DNA of 6,515 nucleotides from RGIG8782 sp017475895 (GCA_947167315.1 CAMVHP010000050.1:1-6515), one strand, 5' to 3'. Shown: positions 1-6,471, counted from the stretch's first letter. Program-made: numbers and translations. Notes: generated by a model from the sequence alone, not told the origin.

Positions 1-1
1 G

Positions 2-2743
2 TTTATAAACGACAACATAACAGATCCAGAAGAACAGCAGAGAGTTAGAGAGGAATATTTCAAGCAATTGGAATTTGAGCTGGGAGTTATAATACAAATG
101 GATTTCCCAGGCTATTTTTTAATAGTTGCTGATTTTATAGTTTGGAGTAAGACACACGGAGTCCCTATAGGTCCTGGTAGAGGTTCTGGTGCTGGTTCTG
201 TTGTGGCATGGTCCATGAAAATTACGAATCTTGATCCGATAAAATTTAGTTTGTTTTTTGAGCGATTTTTAAATCCTGAGCGTGTTTCTATGCCGGATTT
301 TGATGTCGATTTTTGCCAAAGAGGCAGAGCCAGAAGTATTGAATATGTACAAAATAAGTACGGAAAGGATATGGTGGCACAAATTGTGACATTCGGAAAG
401 TTGCAGGCGAAGGCGGTGGTGAAGGATGTTGGTAGAGTGCTTGGCATGGGATACACAGAGGTTGATAAAATAAGTAAAGTTATTCCATTTGATTCAACAT
501 TGGAGGAGGCGTTGGAATTGGATGAGGATCTACGACTAAAAAGGCAAAGTGATGCTGAAATATCAAGACTTTTTGATGTAGCAATACCACTCGAAGGACT
601 AAATAGACATTCTTCAATTCATGCTGCCGGAATAGTTATAGGTGATAAACCGCTGGAGCAGATTTGCCCGTTGTACTTTGATGACGAGGCGGAAATGCCG
701 GTGGTGCAGTATGATAAACACTATTGTGAGGAGGTTGGACTTGTAAAGTTTGACTTCTTGGGGTTAAAAACTTTAACCGTAATAAAGGATGCTATAGATT
801 TTGTGAAGGATATAAGAGGTATTGATATAGATATTGATAATATAAGATTGGATGATAAAAAAACATTTGAACTTTTAAAAAATGCCGATTCTCTTGCTGT
901 ATTTCAAATCGAATCTAGCGGTATGATAGGTATGTTAAAGCAAATCAAACCGGACAGTATTGAGGATATAATAGCTTTAATTTCTCTATATAGACCTGGT
1001 CCAATGGATAACATACCAACCTATATAAAAAGAAAACACGGTGTTGAACCCATTGAGTATATGCATCCAAAGATGGAGCCGATTTTAAAAAATACCTATG
1101 GTATAATAGTTTATCAGGAACAGGTTATGGATATAGCTAAGGCTCTGGCTGGTTATACTTTGGGTGGTGCTGATCTTCTGAGAAGGGCAATGGGAAAGAA
1201 AATAAAAGAGGAAATGGCGCGACAAAGGGGTATTTTTGTTGAGGGATGTAAAAATTTTAGTAACATAGATGAAAAATTAAGTAATGAAATATTTGATCTA
1301 TTGGCAAAATTTGCTGAATATGGTTTTAATAAAGCACATGCCGCCGCCTATGCTGTTATAACCTACCAGACTGCATACCTGAAAACCTACTATCCTGTTG
1401 AATTTATGACATCCACATTAAATATGGAAATACACGATACAGATAAAATAAACTATTATCTGCAGGACATTAAAAAACATAAAATAAAAATTTTACCACC
1501 AGATGTAAATAAATCGGACGCGCTTTTTAAGGTGGAGTTAATAGATGTTAATGGTGAAAAAAATAAAACAGAAGAATATTACTTTAACGGTAAAGAATTG
1601 GCTTTGCGATATGGATTAACGGCTGTTAAGGGTGTTGGTTTGGATATAATGGAAGCTCTTATGGTTGAAAGAAAGGAGAATGGTGGCTTTAAGGATATAT
1701 TTGATTTTTGTAAAAGGATGGGGCCTAGTGTAGTTAACAAAAAAACCATAGAATCTTTGGCAAAATCCGGAAGTTTTGATTGTATCCACAACAATAGAAA
1801 GCAAATAAGCGATTCCTGTGAAATATTGAGTTTATATGCTAAAACCTGTGAGGATGAAAAAAATAGCAGTCAATTTAGTCTATTTGATGGTTTTGATGGT
1901 AATGATACCATGTTACCGAAACTTGTAAATACCGATGATTGGTTTGGTATGGATAAGTTTCAAAGGGAATTTGAGGCCTTTGGTTTTTATCTGGAAAATC
2001 ACCCATTGGATGTTATAAAGGACAGTTTAATAAGAAAAGGTATAACGTTTTTTGGTGACGTGGAAAACGATATTGTTGATAATTCAATAATAAAAATGGC
2101 TGGTGTTATAATATCCACATCTATAAAATCTAGTGATAAAGGCAGATATGCTTACATATCTTTGTCTGATCCTACGGGACTTGTTGAGCTGTCGCTGTTT
2201 AATGGTGATTTAATTACACAACATAAGGATTGGTTGGATGATAAAGAGCACAGACAAATAGTTTGTGAATGTATAGTCAGAAAGGATGACTCAGGCACAA
2301 GAATTAGTATTAGAGATTTTTGGCTTCTGGATGATTTTATAAAAAATACACCGGACGGTGCTGAAAAAGTTAGGGTCATAAAGAGACGAACAGCTGGAGA
2401 CTTTAGAAATAACAATAAAAATAGCGGTGACAACGGTGGTGGTAAAGGTGTTAATGATATTAGTGTGAAGGTGACTGAGGGGGCGGTAGATGTTACCATT
2501 AGTGAAGTTGAAAAACATATTATTTTAGATAATATAACAATACACATTTCGAGTCGAGCTTGTTTAACGGATTTACAGTTTATTTTAGGTAATGCGAAGA
2601 AAAATAATGTAGAAAAGTATACAAAAGTTATGATTGTAGTTGATGAAAATAAAATCGAATTACCAAATGAGTATGTTATCACTGATTTAGTAGTGGATAG
2701 AATCAAAAACACCTACGGTGTTGATAGTGTGGATGTTCAGTAA
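2..2743 (+). CDS. dnaE: DNA polymerase III alpha subunit (DnaE), 5'-truncated by window edge
   Basis: Replicative DNA polymerase of the DnaE class, the catalytic subunit of the DNA polymerase III holoenzyme. The reading frame is open from base 2, so the gene begins before the window; the codon at 68 is an internal TTG. 913 residues are visible. By alignment from memory to E. coli DnaE (1160 aa) about 300 residues are missing, including the PHP domain. Visible landmarks, numbered from base 2: palm with GPGRGSGAGS and PDFDVDF (Asp 99 and 101, the E. coli D401/D403 pair); KFDFLGL with the third catalytic Asp at 251 (E. coli D555); fingers with SLYRPGP and QEQVMDIA; a helix-hairpin-helix-like KGVG segment near 540; QFSLF at 624-628, where E. 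coli has its internal beta-clamp motif; an OB fold near 700-740; an Asn/Gly/Lys-rich linker; and a C-terminal domain. No frameshift or internal stop is seen. Confidence 0.97.
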   Translation, partial: FINDNITDPEEQQRVREEYFKQLEFELGVIIQMDFPGYFLIVADFIVWSKTHGVPIGPGRGSGAGSVVAWSMKITNLDPIKFSLFFERFLNPERVSMPDFDVDFCQRGRARSIEYVQNKYGKDMVAQIVTFGKLQAKAVVKDVGRVLGMGYTEVDKISKVIPFDSTLEEALELDEDLRLKRQSDAEISRLFDVAIPLEGLNRHSSIHAAGIVIGDKPLEQICPLYFDDEAEMPVVQYDKHYCEEVGLVKFDFLGLKTLTVIKDAIDFVKDIRGIDIDIDNIRLDDKKTFELLKNADSLAVFQIESSGMIGMLKQIKPDSIEDIIALISLYRPGPMDNIPTYIKRKHGVEPIEYMHPKMEPILKNTYGIIVYQEQVMDIAKALAGYTLGGADLLRRAMGKKIKEEMARQRGIFVEGCKNFSNIDEKLSNEIFDLLAKFAEYGFNKAHAAAYAVITYQTAYLKTYYPVEFMTSTLNMEIHDTDKINYYLQDIKKHKIKILPPDVNKSDALFKVELIDVNGEKNKTEEYYFNGKELALRYGLTAVKGVGLDIMEALMVERKENGGFKDIFDFCKRMGPSVVNKKTIESLAKSGSFDCIHNNRKQISDSCEILSLYAKTCEDEKNSSQFSLFDGFDGNDTMLPKLVNTDDWFGMDKFQREFEAFGFYLENHPLDVIKDSLIRKGITFFGDVENDIVDNSIIKMAGVIISTSIKSSDKGRYAYISLSDPTGLVELSLFNGDLITQHKDWLDDKEHRQIVCECIVRKDDSGTRISIRDFWLLDDFIKNTPDGAEKVRVIKRRTAGDFRNNNKNSGDNGGGKGVNDISVKVTEGAVDVTISEVEKHIILDNITIHISSRACLTDLQFILGNAKKNNVEKYTKVMIVVDENKIELPNEYVITDLVVDRIKNTYGVDSVDVQ

Positions 2744-2808
2744 TTTTTTAAAAACAATTTTTCTTTAAAATTATTTTTTATATTGTAATATAGATATATA
2801 AAAACAAC

Positions 2809-2812
2809 AGGA
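2809..2812 (+). promoter_or_regulatory. Weak ribosome binding site of pepA
   Basis: AGGA lies five bases upstream of the pepA ATG at 2818. It is the only Shine-Dalgarno-like sequence in the otherwise A/T-only 74-base gap, and it supports this ATG over later in-frame codons. The other two complete genes have no comparable site. Confidence 0.5.
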
Positions 2813-2817
2813 TTGAT

Positions 2818-4287
2818 ATGAAGGTAAAAATTGTAGATAAAAAAGCCAAAATTGACAATAAGAGCGTAATAATTCATTTAATTACAAAGGAAAATAATCC
2901 ATTAAAACTAGATAAAAAAGAATTTAAAAATGAATACGGTGAGACGTTTTTGTTTTATGATGAAAAAAGTAAAAATATGTCTGTAGCCATTGGGCTTGGT
3001 GAAGAAAAACATTTGGATGTGGCTAAGCTGGAACACGTTGGAAACATAATTTTGAAGTACGTTGAAAAGAATAAATTTAAAAATATTACATTAGTTTATG
3101 ATGGTAAAAACGATTTAGATACCAAAATGTTTAATGTGTTGGTGGGATTGGAGCTGAGTAACTATAGTTTTAATAAGTACTTTTTACCTGAAAAACAGGA
3201 GGAAAAATCTATAAAATTAGAAAGTGTCACAGTTGTTGCTGACAACGTCAAAAACATGGAAAAGAATTACAAAGATTTTCTGGTTATAAAAGAAAATGTG
3301 TTTTTCTGCAGAAACCTAGTGAATGAACCTGCAAACGTCATAAATCCTGATACCTATTCTGAAATATGTGAACAGTTAGTGGATTATGGTTTAGATGTGG
3401 AAATTTTAGGTGAAGATGAAATGGCTGATCTTGGCATGAATTCATTGTTAGCTGTGGGGCAGGGTAGTGTATACGAATCAAAATTAGTTGTATTAAAGTG
3501 GCAGGGTCTAAAAAAATTTGAAAATCCGGTCGCATTTGTTGGTAAGGGAATTACATTTGACAGTGGTGGTTTATCATTGAAGCCGGATCAATCGATGTAC
3601 GACATGAAAAGCGATATGGCCGGTTCCGCTGTTGTGGTTGCAACAATGAAGTTATTGGCTCAAAGAAAAGCAAAAGTTAATGCTGTTGGTGTTATTGGTT
3701 TGGTTGAAAATATGCCATCTGGAAGTGCTGTAAAACCGGGGGATGTGGTTGAGAGTATGTCAAAGCAAACTGTTGAAATTTTGTGTACCGATGCGGAAGG
3801 GAGATTAATTTTAGCCGATGAATTATATTACGCCGTTACAAATTTTAATCCTACAGTTGTAATTGATTTGGCTACATTGACCGGTGCCTGCTGTGTTGCC
3901 TTAGGGTCAGTTAATGCTGGAGTATTCACAAACAACGACAAATTAGCAGAAGAAATTAGTAAGTCCTCCAAAGAGGTTAATGAAAATACCTGGAGGTTAC
4001 CATTGGGTGAGTTGGGTAGTGCCTATGATAAAATGATGAATTCAAGCGTTGCAGATGTTAAAAATATATCCGGTGTTCGGCTTGCCGGTGCCATAACTGC
4101 AGCTCAATTTTTACAAAGGTTTATAAATAAACACAAAAAATGGGCGCACATCGACATAGCCGGAACAGTATTTTTGACAAGTGCGGAATCCTACGGAGCC
4201 AAGGGTATTTATACCGTTAATGATGGAGCCACCGGTTATGGTGTTAGACTTTTAAATAATTTAATTTGTAAGTACTACGAAAAATAA
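2818..4287 (+). CDS. pepA: Leucyl aminopeptidase, M17 family (PepA), cytosolic
   Basis: Two-metal aminopeptidase that removes N-terminal residues from peptides, normally a cytosolic hexamer. At 489 aa it is the usual family length (E. coli PepA 503). The N-terminal domain covers roughly residues 1-150, followed by the catalytic domain. The metal and active-site residues are all present at a constant offset of 27 from E. coli: K243, D248, K255, D266, D325, E327 and R329 (E. coli 270, 275, 282, 293, 352, 354, 356). The signature NTDAEGRL reads CTDAEGRL here, with Cys323 in place of Asn. NEPAN, VGLVENMPSG and the C-terminal YGVRLL segment are also typical. An in-frame TAG at 2791-2793 and a weak AGGA five bases before the ATG support this start. 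It is followed after nine bases by the nadM-like gene. No signal peptide is visible. E. coli PepA also binds DNA in Xer recombination and transcriptional control; nothing here tests that. Confidence 0.96.
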   Translation: MKVKIVDKKAKIDNKSVIIHLITKENNPLKLDKKEFKNEYGETFLFYDEKSKNMSVAIGLGEEKHLDVAKLEHVGNIILKYVEKNKFKNITLVYDGKNDLDTKMFNVLVGLELSNYSFNKYFLPEKQEEKSIKLESVTVVADNVKNMEKNYKDFLVIKENVFFCRNLVNEPANVINPDTYSEICEQLVDYGLDVEILGEDEMADLGMNSLLAVGQGSVYESKLVVLKWQGLKKFENPVAFVGKGITFDSGGLSLKPDQSMYDMKSDMAGSAVVVATMKLLAQRKAKVNAVGVIGLVENMPSGSAVKPGDVVESMSKQTVEILCTDAEGRLILADELYYAVTNFNPTVVIDLATLTGACCVALGSVNAGVFTNNDKLAEEISKSSKEVNENTWRLPLGELGSAYDKMMNSSVADVKNISGVRLAGAITAAQFLQRFINKHKKWAHIDIAGTVFLTSAESYGAKGIYTVNDGATGYGVRLLNNLICKYYEK

Positions 4288-4293
4288 TTTCGT
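4277..4293 (+). repeat. Short perfect inverted repeat across the pepA stop codon
   Basis: ACGAAA (4277-4282) and TTTCGT (4288-4293) are perfect complements around a five-base loop AATAA that contains the pepA TAA. The following ATG begins three bases later. The stem has only two G-C pairs, so an RNA hairpin would be weak. It could influence termination or re-initiation between the two genes, or be chance in AT-rich DNA. Confidence 0.35.
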
Positions 4294-4296
4294 TCT

Positions 4297-4833
4297 ATGA
4301 TGTTTAAATTTCAACACGGTTTTGCTGTGATGAGAATACAACCACTGCATAATGGTCATAGACTCATCATTGATAGGATGCTGATGGAATGTAAAAAAAT
4401 TTCAATTGTCATTGGATCGAAACAGGAAAGTAGAACAGTTAGAAATCCTTTTACTTTTCAGGAACGTAAACTTATGATCGAAAATATCTACAGAGACAAC
4501 AGTAGATCTAGTGACATTGAAATTTTAGGAATGGATGATGTTGGCAATGATGATATTTGGTACAATTCTGTGGTCAATCTGGTGAAAAATGGTAGATTTG
4601 GTATGGCCGATGTATACTACTGTGGTGATAAAGTAAATGAAAGTTATCTGAACAGAGGCGATTTTAAAATAGTAAATGTCGACAGGAGTAAACAGGTTGG
4701 GAATTGCAACATTTCTGCTACAGAAATAAGAGAGATGGTTAGAAGCGGTGATGAAAATTGGAAAAAATTTATACCATCACAAAATATTGAATATTTAGAA
4801 AAACTTTTTGGTATTTTTGACGATATTAATTAA
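4297..4833 (+). CDS. nadM: Nicotinamide-nucleotide adenylyltransferase, archaeal NadM type, single domain
   Basis: Predicted to join NMN and ATP into NAD, the last common step of NAD synthesis, in the cytosol. The 178-aa protein has the nucleotidylyltransferase fold signature RIQPLHNGH near the N-terminus (H18 and H21 form the HxGH motif). It then has IGSKQESRTVRNPFTFQER (residues 39-57) and ISATEIR (139-145). All three correspond in order and spacing to archaeal NMN adenylyltransferases (about 170 aa, with GRFQPFHxGH, IGSAQxSxTxxNPFTxxER and SGTEIR). Bacterial NadM proteins of the Synechocystis and Francisella type carry a C-terminal Nudix domain; here the protein ends without one. Two ATG codons stand in tandem (4297 and 4300), and the true start cannot be told apart because there is no Shine-Dalgarno sequence. 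It lies nine bases after pepA in the same frame, so co-transcription is likely. A related nucleotidylyltransferase with another substrate is the main alternative. Confidence 0.8.
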   Translation: MMFKFQHGFAVMRIQPLHNGHRLIIDRMLMECKKISIVIGSKQESRTVRNPFTFQERKLMIENIYRDNSRSSDIEILGMDDVGNDDIWYNSVVNLVKNGRFGMADVYYCGDKVNESYLNRGDFKIVNVDRSKQVGNCNISATEIREMVRSGDENWKKFIPSQNIEYLEKLFGIFDDIN

Positions 4834-4895
4834 TTGTTTGAAAATTTAAATTACTATTGTAAACTTGAATAAATTAATAAATAAAGTGAATAATA

Positions 4896-6089
4896 ATGAT
4901 AGAATTTGCAAACAGAAAAATTACTCCATCCGACATAGATTTAATAAACAGAAGAATTATAGAGCTTCAGAAAGAGGGCAGAAATATAGTAAAGTTAAAC
5001 ATAGGTAATTTGGATACCGATAGACCAATCAAAATAAACGAAATAACAGATGAAGAATTTGATGGTTCTAACCACTATACTAATATTAAAGGTGATGCTG
5101 AATTAAGAAAACTTATAGTGGACAAAATACAAAAAACCAGTGGTGTGGTGTATGATGTGGAGAAAGAAATTACAATGGTCAGTGGTACAAGATCCGGAAT
5201 ATATCACGTATTCAATGCGATTTTAAATCAGGGGGACGAAGTCATAATACCCAGAGGTACTTGGGTTACATATTTTAATATGTTAGAAAATTTCAATGCG
5301 GTTGCTGTTGTGGCCGATACGAAACCGGAAAATAACTACAAGCTGACTCCGGAAATACTTGAAAAATTTATCACAAATAAAACAAAGGCTGTGGTTATAA
5401 CAAATCCAGGAAATCCAACCGGTGCCATCTATACAAAAAACGAATTAAATGAATTACTGAAGATTATCGAGAAACATCCACAAATGGTAATTATGTCGGA
5501 CGAAATATACACCGATATACATTACACAGATGAAAGAGTTTGTAGTGTTGTTGAGGCTACAAATAATCCAGAAACCAGAAAACAAATAGTTGTGTTTAAT
5601 GGTTTTTCAAAGAATTTATCCATGGCCGGGGACAGAATAGCTTATGTTTTAACGCATAATCAGGAATTGATATCAAGGGTTTATGGTAGTCAGGCTTTAA
5701 TAAATTCGTGTGTAAACAATATAGCGCAATTGTTGGCAAAGAAAATGATGAAAAAGGATTTATCCGGATATTTTGAAACACTATTAAATAGATTGAAGAA
5801 AAATAGAGATTTTGTCTGCGACTACATAAACAAAATAGATGGTTTGAGTGCAATAAAACCAGACGGTGCTTTATATGTTATGGTCGATTATTCTAAGCTA
5901 GAGGAAAAATATAAAAATAATAAAAACTATGAAAGCGATAGAAGTGTATGTGAATACCTCCTACAAAATGGAGTTGCCACCACACCCGGTAGTTCATTTG
6001 CTTTAAATAACTCGTTTAGAATATGTTTTGCCTGTTCTTTTGAGGAATTGGAAAGAGGGATAAAACTGATAGAAAAAGCACTTATATAA
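4896..6089 (+). CDS. PLP-dependent class I/II aminotransferase, aspartate-aminotransferase-like
   Basis: Cytosolic fold-type I transaminase of 397 aa, full length for the family. Visible PLP and substrate residues: NPGNPTG (170-176, with N173 the cofactor-contacting Asn), SDEIY (D202 for the pyridine nitrogen, Y205 for O3'), FSKNLSMAGDR (K239 the Schiff-base lysine, R247 a phosphate contact) and SFRICF (R375 the substrate alpha-carboxylate arginine). The segment WVTYFNMLE resembles WVSYPEMV of Thermus-type aspartate aminotransferases, so aspartate/2-oxoglutarate or a broad amino-acid range is plausible. Substrate cannot be fixed from sequence, since alanine, aromatic and other class I enzymes share these motifs. 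The start is firm: an in-frame TGA lies at 4887-4889 and the ATG at 4896 is the first start after it. The 62-base gap upstream is A/T-rich with no good Shine-Dalgarno sequence, so it may be a separate transcription unit or the tail of the pepA-nadM unit. Confidence 0.93.
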   Translation: MIEFANRKITPSDIDLINRRIIELQKEGRNIVKLNIGNLDTDRPIKINEITDEEFDGSNHYTNIKGDAELRKLIVDKIQKTSGVVYDVEKEITMVSGTRSGIYHVFNAILNQGDEVIIPRGTWVTYFNMLENFNAVAVVADTKPENNYKLTPEILEKFITNKTKAVVITNPGNPTGAIYTKNELNELLKIIEKHPQMVIMSDEIYTDIHYTDERVCSVVEATNNPETRKQIVVFNGFSKNLSMAGDRIAYVLTHNQELISRVYGSQALINSCVNNIAQLLAKKMMKKDLSGYFETLLNRLKKNRDFVCDYINKIDGLSAIKPDGALYVMVDYSKLEEKYKNNKNYESDRSVCEYLLQNGVATTPGSSFALNNSFRICFACSFEELERGIKLIEKALI

Positions 6090-6104
6090 GTTTTTTAATA
6101 TTTT

Positions 6105-6130
6105 GTAAATATTTTTTTCAAAAATATTAC
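6105..6130 (+). repeat. AT-rich hairpin downstream of the aminotransferase gene
   Basis: AATATTTTT (6108-6116) and AAAAATATT (6120-6128) are perfect complements with a three-base loop TTC. Allowing one bulged A, the stem extends through GTA (6105-6107) and TAC (6128-6130). Apart from one G-C pair it is all A-T. It starts 16 bases after the aminotransferase stop and could act as an mRNA 3' barrier, but no T-run follows directly, so it is not a standard terminator by itself. Confidence 0.4.
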
Positions 6131-6132
6131 CT

Positions 6133-6154
6133 GAGAATACTTTATCTCTTTTTT
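6133..6154 (+). terminator. Weak intrinsic-terminator-like hairpin after the aminotransferase
   Basis: GAGA (6133-6136) pairs with TCTC (6145-6148). After one bulged A, TA (6138-6139) pairs with TA (6143-6144) around a CTT loop, and six T residues (6149-6154) follow at once. Position, 44 bases past the aminotransferase stop, and the T-run fit a Rho-independent terminator. The stem of six pairs with only two G-C pairs is weak, although stems in very AT-rich genomes often are. Confidence 0.4.
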
Positions 6155-6155
6155 A

Positions 6156-6190
6156 GTGTGGTGGTGGGTCTCCATACCCTTCACCAACAC
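6156..6190. repeat. Strong imperfect inverted repeat (hairpin) in the GC-rich island
   Basis: GTGT (6156-6159) pairs with ACAC (6187-6190). GGTG (6160-6163) pairs with CACC (6182-6185) with A6186 bulged. G6164 can wobble with T6181, T6165 faces T6180, and GGGT (6166-6169) pairs with ACCC (6176-6179) around the loop CTCCAT. Twelve Watson-Crick pairs, eight of them G-C, make it the most stable hairpin I found in the non-coding part. No T-run follows it on either strand, so it is not an ordinary terminator. Confidence 0.6.
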
Positions 6191-6240
6191 CCCATTTACG
6201 CCATTTTCCCAACCCCAATCTGTTTGTTCTAAACCAAGGT
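6156..6240. other. GC-rich structured island of unknown nature
   Basis: About 42 of 85 bases are G or C, against about 16% in the following 275 bases and an A/T-dominated stretch before it. The left border is sharp, directly after the T6 of the terminator-like hairpin. The right border is gradual, inside a second inverted repeat. The + strand is C-rich in its middle (runs CCCC, CCC, CCCC) and G-rich at its left end, so the left end can fold on the C-rich part. Candidates are an interspersed palindromic repeat, a small structured RNA on either strand, or a remnant of a gene. I do not recognise it as tmRNA, SRP RNA, RNase P RNA, 6S RNA or a tRNA. Confidence 0.5.
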
Positions 6241-6252
6241 TTAAATTGAACA
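6225..6252. repeat. Second inverted repeat at the right border of the island
   Basis: TAAACC (6230-6235) and GGTTTA (6238-6243) are perfect complements around AA. Outside them TGTTC (6225-6229) pairs with GAACA (6248-6252) if AATT (6244-6247) is bulged, giving 11 pairs. A copy of the outer arm recurs further right: TTTGTTCTA (6223-6231) is the exact complement of TAGAACAAA (6284-6292), so two alternative pairings exist. Confidence 0.45.
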
Positions 6253-6260
6253 GTGTAAAA

Positions 6261-6269
6261 TGTTATAAT
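6261..6269 (+). promoter_or_regulatory. Candidate extended -10 promoter, rightward
   Basis: TGTTATAAT is a perfect match to the extended -10 form TGnTATAAT of sigma-70-type promoters. No good -35 box stands at 16-18 bases upstream, which extended -10 promoters can tolerate. Transcription would run into the A/G-rich stretch starting near 6276. The very AT-rich setting makes chance matches common, so support is limited. Confidence 0.3.
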
Positions 6270-6394
6270 AATATATATAGTTATAGAACAAAAGAATAAG
6301 AAAAAGATAATAAAAGAATAATAATAAATTAGAATTAATAAACTTAAATTATGTTGATATTATTGAATGTATTAATGTAATTTAATCATTTGAA

Positions 6395-6471
6395 AGGGAT
6401 ATAAAAGAGAATAAAAAGAGAATAAAAAAGGAATAAAAACAGAATTAAATAAGAACAAAAAAAGAAGTAAT
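6395..6471 (+). repeat. Seven-copy degenerate 11-base tandem repeat with phased A-runs
   Basis: Seven contiguous 11-mers run from 6395 to 6471. Two are identical (AGAGAATAAAA at 6406 and 6417); the others are AGGGATATAAA, AAGGAATAAAA, ACAGAATTAAA, TAAGAACAAAA and AAAGAAGTAAT. Unit position 4 is G in all seven copies (6398, 6409, 6420, 6431, 6442, 6453, 6464), position 5 is always A, and GAA is found in six of seven. Eleven is close to one helical turn, so the A-runs recur on about the same face of the DNA, which is known to produce curvature. The unit is not a multiple of three and no open frame uses it. Confidence 0.6.

Noticed and set aside
68..70. Start codon for dnaE at 68
   Set aside because: The codon is TTG inside an open frame that continues to the left edge, and the residues before it (from base 2) fit DnaE. 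The true start is outside the window.
1783..1792. DnaA-box-like sequence (TATCCACA core) within dnaE, and similar ones near 1410 and 2112
   Set aside because: Each is an imperfect match and lies inside coding sequence, with no cluster in the AT-rich spacer; no replication origin is supported.
112..2712. Open frames on the minus strand opposite dnaE, including one of 186 codons at 2152-2712
   Set aside because: They lie wholly inside a well-supported gene and have no recognisable protein motif; they are antisense shadows.
2744..2817. Terminator, or promoter with the palindrome TATATT-GT-AATATA (2779-2792), between dnaE and pepA
   Set aside because: All possible stems are A/T only and no matching -35/-10 pair with normal spacing could be found. 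It is probably just AT-rich spacer.
4838..4865. Promoter TTGAAA (4838-4843) with TAAACT (4860-4865) before the aminotransferase
   Set aside because: The -35 is a good match, but the -10 matches only four of six positions at a 16-base spacer. In DNA this AT-rich such pairs arise easily.
6177..6216. G-quadruplex on the minus strand of the GC-rich island
   Set aside because: Four G-runs of three or more exist, but two loops are 10 bases or longer. The stable hairpin with the left part of the island is the better explanation.
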